A stretch of 64,000 nt of DNA from assembly GCA_905215625.1 (NCBI GenBank), contig CAJMQQ010000001.1, positions 1 through 64,000 of the forward strand. The letters are read 5' to 3'. The stretch is from an uncultured bacterium. GTDB taxonomy: Bacteria > Bacillota > Clostridia > Lachnospirales > Lachnospiraceae. The notes beneath the pieces are model-generated. The model ran no database searches and was not told the origin of the DNA. It saw only the letters and a list, made by a program, of their open reading frames with translations. Below, one piece after another: positions 45,170-53,746 of the stretch; positions within the stretch are counted from its first letter, which is position 1; the number at the start of each line of letters is the position of its first letter. A program made the translations under genes and the position numbers.

Positions 45170-45299
45170 ATTAGAAACTCCTTCCTGTTATTTCTGCCTG
45201 CTGCAAAAGCAAATCTTCTCCATTTTACTCCGAAAACCGCTAAAAAGCAATCTCTTTTCATATTTGCAGTGTCTGCTAAAACTTATTTTGCTGATACGA

Positions 45300-45328
45300 T
45301 TGAAAAAGCCAATTCCTTATGTTATACT
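45300..45328 (+). promoter_or_regulatory. Promoter of ychF
   Basis: TTGAAA at 45300-45305 and TATACT at 45323-45328 are separated by 17 bases, giving a leader of about 90 bases. Confidence 0.7.
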
Positions 45329-45424
45329 TTATATTTGCAAAAGTGTGCAGAAAATGTATAAGAACAATATAAGGAAAGGCAGAGACCCACAATTTATAGG
45401 GTTTCTGAACAGGTAAAGATAAAA

Positions 45425-46522
45425 ATGAAATTAGGTATTGTGGGATTGCCAAATGTCGGAAAAAGTACGCTTTTTAATTCCCTGACCAAGGCTGGCGCTG
45501 AATCTGCCAACTATCCGTTCTGTACCATTGATCCCAACGTAGGCGTTGTAAGCGTTCCAGATCCCCGTTTAAAACAGCTTGCCGCTCTGTACGATTCTGA
45601 GAAAATCACTCCTGCTGTCATTGAATTCGTAGACATTGCAGGTCTGGTAAAAGGAGCATCCAAGGGCGAGGGCCTGGGCAACCAGTTCCTTTCCAATATC
45701 CGTGAGGTAGACGCTATTGTCCATGTAGTCCGCTGTTTTGAGGACGGCAACGTAATTCACGTAGATGGAAGCGTGGATCCGTTAAGAGACATTGAAACCA
45801 TTGATTTAGAGCTGATCTTCTCTGACATTGAAGTGTTGGACCGCCGCATCTCTAAAACTGCCAGAAGCGCCATGAACGACAAATCCCTGGCAAAAGAATT
45901 AGAGACTTTAAAGGCCTTAAAAGCCCATCTGGAAGATGGAAAACTTGCCAGAAGCTATGAAGCTGCTGATGATGACGAAGCTGCTTTTATTGCAACGTTA
46001 AATCTCCTGACTGCAAAGCCGGTTATCTTTGCCGCAAACGTATCCGAAGACGATGTTGCAGATGATGGAAATTCCAATGAACACGTAGCTGCAGTCCGCA
46101 AATTTGCCGCTGAAAACAACAGTGAAGTATTCGTTATCTGCGCCCAGATTGAACAGGAAATTGCAGAATTAGAAGACGATGAAAAGAAAATGTTCTTAGA
46201 AGATCTGGGGCTTTCTGAGTCTGGTCTGGACAAACTGATCGCCGCCAGCTACCGTATTTTAGGCCTTATCAGCTACCTGACTGCCGGCGTTACCGAAACC
46301 CGCGCATGGACCATTAAAGTAGGTACCAAAGCTCCACAGGCTGCAGGCAAGATTCACTCTGATTTTGAACGTGGATTTATCCGCGCCGAGGTAGTCAACT
46401 ACCAGGATCTGTTAGACTGCGGCTCCTATAACGGCGCTAAGGAAAAAGGACTGGTCCGCCTGGAAGGAAAAGACTATGTTGTAAAAGACGGCGATGTCGT
46501 TCTCTTCCGGTTTAATGTATAA
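45425..46522 (+). CDS. ychF: Ribosome-binding ATPase YchF
   Basis: A 365-residue Obg-family P-loop protein that prefers ATP over GTP. The P-loop is GLPNVGKST at 7-15, switch region DIAGLVKGASKGEGLGN, a coiled-coil insert (about 130-205), and a C-terminal TGS domain ending KDYVVKDGDVVLFRFNV. YchF associates with ribosomes and has roles in stress responses. The ribosome binding site is weak (AGG ten bases before ATG). A clear terminator follows. Confidence 0.96.
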   Translation: MKLGIVGLPNVGKSTLFNSLTKAGAESANYPFCTIDPNVGVVSVPDPRLKQLAALYDSEKITPAVIEFVDIAGLVKGASKGEGLGNQFLSNIREVDAIVHVVRCFEDGNVIHVDGSVDPLRDIETIDLELIFSDIEVLDRRISKTARSAMNDKSLAKELETLKALKAHLEDGKLARSYEAADDDEAAFIATLNLLTAKPVIFAANVSEDDVADDGNSNEHVAAVRKFAAENNSEVFVICAQIEQEIAELEDDEKKMFLEDLGLSESGLDKLIAASYRILGLISYLTAGVTETRAWTIKVGTKAPQAAGKIHSDFERGFIRAEVVNYQDLLDCGSYNGAKEKGLVRLEGKDYVVKDGDVVLFRFNV

Positions 46523-46547
46523 ATCATAAAACTAATAAATTTGCAGA

Positions 46548-46589
46548 CAGGGCTGAGAACCGGAAACCTCCGGCCATCAGCCCTGTTTT
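46548..46589 (+). terminator. Terminator of ychF
   Basis: CAGGGCTGA pairs with TCAGCCCTG, with an inner CCGGA/TCCGG helix, followed by TTTTATT. Confidence 0.9.
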
Positions 46590-46590
46590 A

Positions 46591-47004
46591 TTATTCTCTG
46601 ATATTCTTTTTTAATGCTGCAAAAAGCAGAATCAATGCTGCGGTAATCAGAATATGGGAAATTCCTGCAATACCGGAAACTGCTGCATCTGCCGCCCTGG
46701 TCAGAGCGATGTTTTTCACCTGGATGATTCCTCTGACCAGCATCATCATTACAACAAACGGAAGCGCAATATTGTACAGTACATAAAAATTCCGGAACAG
46801 CCTGCTCTCTGACAATTCCTTATTTTTACAAAATAACGCTAATATGAGAAACAGGAACATTCCAAGTACAAACAAGTGGGTATGCATATAACCCAGCATA
46901 GTTTCTCCCGTATATCCGTTATATTTTGTAAATTCCCTATAAAATACTCCTGCCAGAATCGCGAAAATAAAATACACCATGGAAGTATTTATCATCTTTT
47001 TCAT
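46591..47004 (-). CDS. DUF2871-like four-helix membrane protein
   Basis: A 137-residue protein has four hydrophobic segments and a conserved HTHLFVLGMFLFL after GVFYREFTKYNG. It matches what I remember of the DUF2871 family, whose function is unknown; paired histidines at the membrane face could bind metal or heme. It lies one base after a seven-helix membrane protein gene, in a TetR-led operon. Confidence 0.75.
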   Translation of the reverse strand: MKKMINTSMVYFIFAILAGVFYREFTKYNGYTGETMLGYMHTHLFVLGMFLFLILALFCKNKELSESRLFRNFYVLYNIALPFVVMMMLVRGIIQVKNIALTRAADAAVSGIAGISHILITAALILLFAALKKNIRE

Positions 47005-47005
47005 A

Positions 47006-47668
47006 TTAGTTCTCCTTTTTCATAGCGTTAAAGCCAATCAAAACGGTCCACACATAGGCGCAGGTTTTAGGAATCATCAGCATCCCAATCATTGGAACCG
47101 CATCTGCCCATAAAACAACTGGAATGTAAAACCCAAAACTAAGCACAATGGTCATCCACATATGACGGAACGCTTTATCCTGCTGGTTTCTGGCGCTTTG
47201 ATAAAACAGCACAATCACAAGCAAGCCTAACAAGGCAAACGGTATGTTGCGGTAAATTCCCCAGGACAACGGTGCAGACGCGCTTGTCCACTGATTTTGC
47301 GGGAACAGGCACAGGGCAATGCGGGCGGCCGCCAGTCCATATACCGCCAGGGTCAGTCCGTTTTTCCCCTTAATGCGGTAACGGATTCTCCAGATATAGT
47401 ATAAAATCACATAAAAAATCGTCATCGTAATGGAAGTAATAAATTTCCCAATTCCTAAAAGTGCGGTGAAATTCTCCAGACCTGTGGTACAAAGCGCATA
47501 GGCTCTGGGTACTAAGTGGAAGGAATCCCCCACTCCCAATACGACCGCCATAATGCCGAACAACTGGTACTGCCGGTTTCCTCTGCTCTTTGCAATCATG
47601 TAAATTCCCACTGCAATGACAAAAATCAAATATACTGCGTCAAATGTTGTTTCTGCAATCGCCTGCAT
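47006..47668 (-). CDS. Seven-helix membrane protein, unknown function
   Basis: A 220-residue protein with seven predicted membrane segments and a short charged end (FNAMKKEN). Conserved-looking features are GVGDSFHLVPR in the second segment and an ILYYIWRIRYR junction. I do not recognise an enzyme or transporter family. It lies between the tetR-type gene (20 bases upstream) and the DUF2871 gene (one base downstream), so all three probably form one operon. The neighbouring regulator suggests control by a small molecule. Confidence 0.75.
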   Translation of the reverse strand: MQAIAETTFDAVYLIFVIAVGIYMIAKSRGNRQYQLFGIMAVVLGVGDSFHLVPRAYALCTTGLENFTALLGIGKFITSITMTIFYVILYYIWRIRYRIKGKNGLTLAVYGLAAARIALCLFPQNQWTSASAPLSWGIYRNIPFALLGLLVIVLFYQSARNQQDKAFRHMWMTIVLSFGFYIPVVLWADAVPMIGMLMIPKTCAYVWTVLIGFNAMKKEN

Positions 47669-47688
47669 ACTATTCCTTCTTTCTACTA

Positions 47689-48249
47689 TTATTTATAAAT
47701 GACTCTCGAAATCATTTCCAGTATCCCTCTGCAGTCGTACGTTCTGGTCATAATGGCCGAAAGCATCAGGGAAAAAATGATTTCAATAAATTGTTCCGGA
47801 GAAAACTTCTCGTCAAAGGTTTCCATACACACCTTTTTATCATTCATCAAAGCCTGGTACAACCCTCTCCGGATATGGCTCCAGGATTGCTCCATCCTCT
47901 GTTTACCGTCCCGTTTTTCTTCCTCCAGAAAGCTCATAGGGTGAGACTGGAAAAATTCCGGATACCGCTCGTCCCCCTGCTTCATACTGTCAAAAAGCCA
48001 CTGGACACAATCTGGGAACGTTTCAAAGGTTCCATGAAATTCTGAAAAATGAAAAATATCCTGCCAGATGCTTTCTATGGTTGCTGCCACCAGTTCTGAC
48101 TTGGAGTCAAAATAATTGTAAATTGTCCCGACCGAAACCCCGCAGTCTGCAGCCAGCGCCCGGATACTCACCGCCGACCACCCGTGATGTTTCATTCTAT
48201 CCCTGCTTTTCGCTAAAATCGCTTCTCGGGAAGTAACAACCGTATTCAA
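47689..48249 (-). CDS. TetR family transcriptional regulator
   Basis: A 186-residue regulator has the N-terminal TetR helix-turn-helix (about 14-58, with VSIRALAADCGVSVGTIYNYFDSKSELV) and a variable ligand-binding C-terminal domain. It leads an operon with two membrane proteins. The perfect palindrome ATGAAC-ATT-GTTCAT at 48288-48302 just upstream is a likely operator for autoregulation. The inducer is unknown. Confidence 0.92.
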   Translation of the reverse strand: MNTVVTSREAILAKSRDRMKHHGWSAVSIRALAADCGVSVGTIYNYFDSKSELVAATIESIWQDIFHFSEFHGTFETFPDCVQWLFDSMKQGDERYPEFFQSHPMSFLEEEKRDGKQRMEQSWSHIRRGLYQALMNDKKVCMETFDEKFSPEQFIEIIFSLMLSAIMTRTYDCRGILEMISRVIYK

Positions 48250-48287
48250 GAAAAACGCCTCCTTTGTGTTGCTAAGAATGTCTCAAT

Positions 48288-48302
48288 ATGAACATTGTTC
48301 AT
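48288..48302. promoter_or_regulatory. Palindromic operator upstream of tetR-type gene
   Basis: ATGAAC-ATT-GTTCAT is a perfect 6-bp inverted repeat around three bases, 39 bases before the TetR start; it fits a TetR-type site. Confidence 0.6.
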
Positions 48303-48331
48303 TTTACTCTATCTTTTTTTATCCGTCAAGT

Positions 48332-48396
48332 AAAAAACAGACAAGAAAAAAATCAGGCAGGTGTATCATCTTCCTGCCCGTTTTTCTCCTTGTCTG
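48332..48396 (-). terminator. Terminator of the GGDEF/EAL gene
   Basis: The inner stem GGCAGG/CCTGCC is followed on the minus strand by TGATTTTTTT, and an outer CAGACAAG/CTTGTCTG stem by a second T run, giving tandem termination signals. Confidence 0.85.
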
Positions 48397-48409
48397 AACT
48401 ATAGTTTTC

Positions 48410-51211
48410 TCAGCGTGCTGCCCCTCTTATTTTCTGGACCAGCAATTCTTCAAAATCTTCCATCGGCATCGGCCTTGCAAACCAGTAGCCCTGACCTTCT
48501 TCGCAGCCGATATTTTTTAAAATATCTGCCTGCTCTTCGGTTTCAATCCCTTCGCATACCAGGTGGTAGCCCAGCCCCTTTACCATGGCAACCAGTTGTT
48601 TTAAGAATCTGACGCCTTGATCATTGGATTCGCAGTAATGAACAAACACTCGATCCAGCTTGATCGTATCCACCGGAATATCAATCAGCATATTCAGCAT
48701 GGAGTAGCCTGATCCGAAATCATCCATTGCCGTCCGGAAGTGCTTTTTCCGAAATTGTCCAAATATGCTCTTGATATGATGATAATCATTTACGGGTACT
48801 GTCCCCGTCTCTGTCAGCTCTATTTCAATTACAGAAGAATCCAGTCCATGTTTATCCAGCACATTCTGGTATTTTTCTACCGTATCCAGCCTTGACGCAT
48901 GGCGTAATGACAAGTTTACCGCAATGGGGATATACACATTCCAGCTCTGGATGATTTTTTCCTGAAAAGCTGCTACCTGCTCCAATACATACATATCCAG
49001 TTCTGCAATCCGGCCATTTTTCTCGTACAGCGGTATAAATTCATCAGGATAGATCATGGTTCCATCCTGCCGTTTCCACCTTATCAGAGCCTCTGCCCCT
49101 GTGATTGAAAAATCCTGCAAAGAAAATCTGGGCTGGAAATACACCTGGAATTCCCCATTCTCCATAGCAGAAGACATCCCATTGATAATCTCGTTTTCCT
49201 GTTGTTTTCTCTTTGCCATATGAGAATCATAAATCACAACCGAGCTTTTTCCATCTTTTTTCACCTGGCATCTGGCATAATTAGCAGCGTCAATGGCCGC
49301 CGAAGAACTAATATCCCCGCTCTGAACCGGATAAATGCCTGTCCGGATAAAAAAGCTGATTCCTTTAAAACGGCCTATCTGCTTTTTCAGAAACGCTTCG
49401 TTCAGCCTGTTAAACTTTTCAGCCGCCTGCTCCGGACTCTGACAGGCCATAAAAATTACAAACTGATCGGCTACAACTCTGGAAAAATATGTGTCCTGCT
49501 CATTTTCCAGCATTTCAATCAGATAATTGCTGTACTCTTTAAGCACCTGATCGCCCATTCTGTAACCGTATTTCTGATTAAAATATTTAAAATTATCAAA
49601 GTCGCTGTAAACCATTACATGAGACTTTGCATAACCGCCTACAATCATTCTTTCCGTTTCTTCCTTAAACTTAGGGAAAGACAAAAGCCCCGTCAGAGAA
49701 TCATAATGCAATGCACCGAGGGAGTTCTGGTGAACCATGTTCAGCACCTGGCTTTTGGCCAGATGAGCGGAAATAATCTTGGTCAGTTCTCCCAACTGGC
49801 TGCGGTTTTGCTTGCTCCAATACCGTTTCTGACCACAAACCACATAAGAAATCGCCCCCGTATACTTTCCTTCACAATACATTGCTGCATACAATACAGT
49901 TTTGGCGTCTCCCTGCATCAAAAGATTTTGAGCGTCCTGGGAATACATAGACATATTGTCGTAATGAAGAACCGTCGTTCCATATTCATCATAACTTTGG
50001 AATAGGGTAAGAAAGTCTTCTTTTGTAAAGCTTCCTGGAACCTTCAGAACTTCCGGCGCCGACGGCGACGTCCACTGATACTGGCGGCCAGTCTGCATGG
50101 CTTTAATATCCGTCTGAATAACCGTAATCCGATCCAGGCTGAAACGGATTCCGATAATTTTCATCAGCAGTTCCATTGCCGCGTTAAAACTGTTCATTTT
50201 TTCAAATACTTCGAATGCTGTGGAAATAATGTCATTTCTCAGATAGCGGGCATCCAGGCCTTCCACAAAGTTCTCCATCGTCCTGTTGGCCAAAAGCTCA
50301 AACTGCTTTAAATTATCACAGATTTCATAACGGTTTTTCCCATTCTCTTTTGCTTCATAAAGCGCCCAGTCCGCATTTTCGAATAACTGGTCATAATTAT
50401 AACCAGAAATATTTTCCGGCAGAAAACACGTACCTACGCTGCAGGTCATCGAATAGTCCCTCTCGTCAAACTTCAAATTCCGTACTGCCTCTATCAACTG
50501 GCCTGCTTTTTTTAACAGCATTCCATGGGAAATGTCTTTTAGGAAAATAACAAACTCATCTCCGCCAGCCCTTACTAAAATATCCTTTTTGTCAAACAGA
50601 TCCATAAACAGCCTGGAAACTTTCTGCAGAACCAGATCGCCAAACCGATGGCCGAATACGTCATTTACAGACTTAAAATAGTCAATGTCTACCACCATCA
50701 TGCCGCAGGACGCATAAGGATTCTTATTTATTAAATACTCATTAATCAATTCCCTTCCGAAAAACTGATTATAAAGTTTGGTCATGGGATCCCGTTTGAC
50801 CTGCTCTTCCAGAACCTTTTCCCTCTGCCGCTCTTTTGTCTCATTGCGGGCAATCCCAACAAAGCTTTTCCTGTTTTCCATTTTATCCATAAATGGGTCA
50901 ACATCAAGAATCCTGGTTACTACATTTTGAGCTGTTTCCAGAAAACGAACCTCAATCTGATGCTGTAAATACCCCTTGCAGATTTCTTCCATTTTCCAGC
51001 AATCTTCAGGATGGACAGAATTGTCTTTTCTCAAATGAGCCAGATAATTATCTTTTCTTGTTGCCGCTTCCAGATTTGAATCATAGATAATCATCCGATC
51101 TACTTCGGGAATGTATTCAAAAACTTCAATCCCGTTTCTCATCAGATTCGCCATAATTATCTGAAGCTTTTCTTTATTTTCCAGGTAACCTTCCCAGTCC
51201 ATTTTTTTCAT
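48410..51211 (-). CDS. Cyclic-di-GMP protein with two GGDEF domains and an EAL domain
   Basis: A 933-residue soluble protein. An N-terminal PAS-like region (about 1-130) precedes a first GGDEF domain with intact RAGGDEF near residue 217, a GAF-like middle part (about 310-500), a second GGDEF domain with degenerate VADQF near 580, and a C-terminal EAL domain with EALIRW near 707, ELTETG, AMDDFGSGYS and IKLDRVF all intact. The first domain should make c-di-GMP and the EAL domain degrade it; the second GGDEF may only bind GTP. No membrane segment is present, so it senses a cytoplasmic signal. It has a single-gene promoter and tandem terminators. Confidence 0.92.
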   Translation of the reverse strand: MKKMDWEGYLENKEKLQIIMANLMRNGIEVFEYIPEVDRMIIYDSNLEAATRKDNYLAHLRKDNSVHPEDCWKMEEICKGYLQHQIEVRFLETAQNVVTRILDVDPFMDKMENRKSFVGIARNETKERQREKVLEEQVKRDPMTKLYNQFFGRELINEYLINKNPYASCGMMVVDIDYFKSVNDVFGHRFGDLVLQKVSRLFMDLFDKKDILVRAGGDEFVIFLKDISHGMLLKKAGQLIEAVRNLKFDERDYSMTCSVGTCFLPENISGYNYDQLFENADWALYEAKENGKNRYEICDNLKQFELLANRTMENFVEGLDARYLRNDIISTAFEVFEKMNSFNAAMELLMKIIGIRFSLDRITVIQTDIKAMQTGRQYQWTSPSAPEVLKVPGSFTKEDFLTLFQSYDEYGTTVLHYDNMSMYSQDAQNLLMQGDAKTVLYAAMYCEGKYTGAISYVVCGQKRYWSKQNRSQLGELTKIISAHLAKSQVLNMVHQNSLGALHYDSLTGLLSFPKFKEETERMIVGGYAKSHVMVYSDFDNFKYFNQKYGYRMGDQVLKEYSNYLIEMLENEQDTYFSRVVADQFVIFMACQSPEQAAEKFNRLNEAFLKKQIGRFKGISFFIRTGIYPVQSGDISSSAAIDAANYARCQVKKDGKSSVVIYDSHMAKRKQQENEIINGMSSAMENGEFQVYFQPRFSLQDFSITGAEALIRWKRQDGTMIYPDEFIPLYEKNGRIAELDMYVLEQVAAFQEKIIQSWNVYIPIAVNLSLRHASRLDTVEKYQNVLDKHGLDSSVIEIELTETGTVPVNDYHHIKSIFGQFRKKHFRTAMDDFGSGYSMLNMLIDIPVDTIKLDRVFVHYCESNDQGVRFLKQLVAMVKGLGYHLVCEGIETEEQADILKNIGCEEGQGYWFARPMPMEDFEELLVQKIRGAAR

Positions 51212-51281
51212 CGATTTCTCCTAAATATGTTCAGTAAACGAGGTACATCTCCATTTCCAGTATTATTCGCATTTTAGCCTT

Positions 51282-51310
51282 ATTATAGTCATATTCTTTC
51301 AAAAATACAA
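51282..51310 (-). promoter_or_regulatory. Promoter of the GGDEF/EAL gene
   Basis: TTGTAT at 51305-51310 and TATAAT at 51282-51287 are separated by 17 bases, about 70 bases before the start codon. Confidence 0.6.
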
Positions 51311-51325
51311 GGAGGTTCTTTTTTG

Positions 51326-51847
51326 TTAATACTCTATTCCAATTCTGGCTGAAATTCCTTTTTCGTATGGGTGGCGGATCAGTTTCATTTCTGTAATGTA
51401 ATCTGCCAGTTCCTGCATCCTCTGGGATGGGTTCCGGCCGGTTAACACAACTTCCAGGTCATGGGAGTCCTGCTCCTTTTGCTTCTCCAGCCACTGGACT
51501 ACCGCGTCTTCTGAAACCAACTGGTAATTGCAGGCCGCCATGATTTCATCTAAAATTATCAGGTCAAATTCTTCTGCCTGGGTTTTCACCTCTTCAAACT
51601 GCTGGCTGTAATATTCTGCCGCTTCTTTTTTCTGCTGGTCTGTCATGCGAAAGTAAAATCCAAACGTCTTTTTGCATGGCATTACCTGGATTTTCGGAAT
51701 TCCGGAAAGCACCGGCACTTCCCCTGAATCGTCTGTTTTTAAGAAACGGGCAATCAGTACCCGCTTTCCTCTTCCTGCCGCCCGGACAGCCAGACCTAAC
51801 GCTGCTGTTGTCTTTCCCTTTCCATCTCCGCAATAAATCTGAATCAT
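51326..51847 (-). CDS. cobO: Cob(I)alamin adenosyltransferase (CobA/CobO family)
   Basis: A 173-residue P-loop enzyme that transfers the adenosyl group of ATP to cob(I)alamin or its precursor. The P-loop GDGKGKTTAALGLAVRAAGRGKRV is at the N-terminus and the LILDEI motif near residue 97. No other cobalamin genes are in the window, so it may serve salvage. The ATG at 51847 follows AGGAGGA. It lies 44 bases after the UvrD-like helicase gene. Confidence 0.92.
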   Translation of the reverse strand: MIQIYCGDGKGKTTAALGLAVRAAGRGKRVLIARFLKTDDSGEVPVLSGIPKIQVMPCKKTFGFYFRMTDQQKKEAAEYYSQQFEEVKTQAEEFDLIILDEIMAACNYQLVSEDAVVQWLEKQKEQDSHDLEVVLTGRNPSQRMQELADYITEMKLIRHPYEKGISARIGIEY

Positions 51848-51891
51848 ATCTTCCTCCTGTGATACCTGGTTCTCCTTGTCAAAAGATACTG

Positions 51892-53745
51892 CTAACGCCC
51901 CATATATTCCCGCACAAATCTGGAGACTTCCTGCCGTTTATGGTAGCGTTCTTTGGTATAATAAACATGAAGCCGGTCTTTTGCCCTGGTCATGGCTACG
52001 TAAAACATCCGCCGCTCTTCTTCCATATCGGCATCCAGGGCCGCCTTGTTGTGAGGCGCAACCCCTTCATTGGCATCTGGAATATAGACTACGGGAAATT
52101 CTAGTCCTTTTGCCCCATGCATGGTCATAATTGCTACGCTTTCTTCTTCCTGTTCCGAAGCTTCCCTTGCTTCCTGAGACTTCTGCGCCAGTTGTTCTTT
52201 ATATTCTGCCATATGGATTTTCCATGCTTCTAAAGTCTTGTAACCTGCCGCGCTTTCTGCCAGCTGATCGGCAATCTCCATCAGCTCATCGGCCTTTAAC
52301 CGTCTGGCCTCAGCATACTCTTTTAAATACTCGTCATACCCGATTGCTTTCCGGATATAGTTGACAGCCGCCACCGGAGCCATGCCTTTTAACATTGCTA
52401 AATCGTATTCCAACTGATCCAGCCGGTCCAGCATCCATCCCCTATCCTGGTAAAAAGATTTTAATTTTTCCAGATCTACCTGGGGACTGTCAAACGCGTC
52501 CCTGCTGACGTATCGTTTTGGACGGTTGATGATCCGCAGGAAAAGGCCTCTGTCCCTGCTTCCTTGGCCAATCTCCATATAGGAAAGAATGTCTCTTGCA
52601 ATCCAGTGTTCGTAAACATTTGGAAGCAGATCCTTCATCCGGAAGGGGATGTTGTATTCCATAAACTTTTCCACCAGAAGCCTGGCTCCGATGTTGGTAC
52701 GAAACAGTACCGCCACATCCCCATACGGCAGTCCGGCTTTGTGGTAATCCCGAATTTCCTCTGCAATGGAAACCACTTCTTCCCTGGCATCCTCAAACAC
52801 CCTGGTAATTACCGGTTTTCCCTGGCCCCTGACTGCCTGAAGTTCTTTTGGAAAACGCTTTTCATTGTGACAGATTAGCCTGCCTGCCGCTTCCACAATT
52901 TCTTTGGAAGATCGGTAGTTGACTGCCAGCAGCGTCTTTTTTGCCTGGGGATAGTCTTTTTCAAATCCCAGCATAATTTCCGGCCTGGACCCCCGGAACC
53001 GGTAAATGGACTGGTCATCGTCTCCTACAATAAACAGGTTGTTTTCCGGAAAAGCCATCATTTTCACAATCTCATACTGAATCCGGTTAATGTCCTGAAA
53101 TTCGTCAATGAGAATATACTGGTATTTTTTCTGCCAGGCCGCCAGAATATCTTTTCTCTGACGGAACAGCTCATAACACATGGTCAGCATATCGTCAAAA
53201 TCCACCAGGGAATTGGTTCTCAAAAAGTGCTCATATCCCTGATACAATCCCTTAAAAATATCTCCTCCGCAGTTTTTGGAGTAGTAGTGCTCCAGACTCA
53301 GCATTTCTCCTTTTACGATGCTGATTTCTGTCAGAATGGAAGAAATAAATTCGTTTTCATCTTCTACATCCAAATCCAGCCGATCCATCTGCTTCCGGAT
53401 GCACTGGATTTTCTGATCCTCCCGTACAATATTGTCTGCTGTAAACCCGTAAGCCAGCTTTAATATCCGGAAAAAGACAGAGTGGAAGGTGCCAAAACTG
53501 ACCCTTCCACTGCTTGCTGCTTCTTCTTTTTCGGACATTTTATTGTAGCGCTCTTCCATTTCCCTGGCCGCTGCCCTGGTAAAGGTAATAACCAGAATGG
53601 ACGATGGACTGACGCCGCCGTAACGGGTCAGGTAGCGGATCCGGTTGGTGATAACCGTTGTCTTTCCGGAACCGGGGCCTGCCAGTACCAGCATCGGACC
53701 CTCTTTGTGCAGAATCGCCTGCTTCTGCGCCTCGTTAAATGCCAT
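51892..53745 (-). CDS. UvrD/PcrA-like ATP-dependent DNA helicase
   Basis: A 617-residue superfamily 1A helicase shows motif I LAGPGSGKTTVITNRI, motif Ia TFTRAAAREM, motif II LIDEFQDIN, motif III GDDDQSIYRFRG, motif IV NYRSSKEIV and motif VI YVAMTRAKDRLHVY. It is shorter than PcrA/UvrD (about 720-740 residues) and lacks their C-terminal tail. A role in DNA repair or restart is likely. The ATG at 53745 was chosen for its TTGGAGA site and family start FNEAQKQAI. It starts one base after the gltX stop. Confidence 0.93.
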   Translation of the reverse strand: MAFNEAQKQAILHKEGPMLVLAGPGSGKTTVITNRIRYLTRYGGVSPSSILVITFTRAAAREMEERYNKMSEKEEAASSGRVSFGTFHSVFFRILKLAYGFTADNIVREDQKIQCIRKQMDRLDLDVEDENEFISSILTEISIVKGEMLSLEHYYSKNCGGDIFKGLYQGYEHFLRTNSLVDFDDMLTMCYELFRQRKDILAAWQKKYQYILIDEFQDINRIQYEIVKMMAFPENNLFIVGDDDQSIYRFRGSRPEIMLGFEKDYPQAKKTLLAVNYRSSKEIVEAAGRLICHNEKRFPKELQAVRGQGKPVITRVFEDAREEVVSIAEEIRDYHKAGLPYGDVAVLFRTNIGARLLVEKFMEYNIPFRMKDLLPNVYEHWIARDILSYMEIGQGSRDRGLFLRIINRPKRYVSRDAFDSPQVDLEKLKSFYQDRGWMLDRLDQLEYDLAMLKGMAPVAAVNYIRKAIGYDEYLKEYAEARRLKADELMEIADQLAESAAGYKTLEAWKIHMAEYKEQLAQKSQEAREASEQEEESVAIMTMHGAKGLEFPVVYIPDANEGVAPHNKAALDADMEEERRMFYVAMTRAKDRLHVYYTKERYHKRQEVSRFVREYMGR

Positions 53746-53746
53746 A

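Noticed and set aside
45335..45424. Short frame of 20 codons before ychF, as a leader peptide
   Set aside because: The ribosome binding site is poor, composition is ordinary and there is no terminator between it and ychF.
49202..50005. 267-residue plus-strand frame
   Set aside because: It lies antisense inside the GGDEF/EAL gene and has the low-complexity character of a shadow frame.
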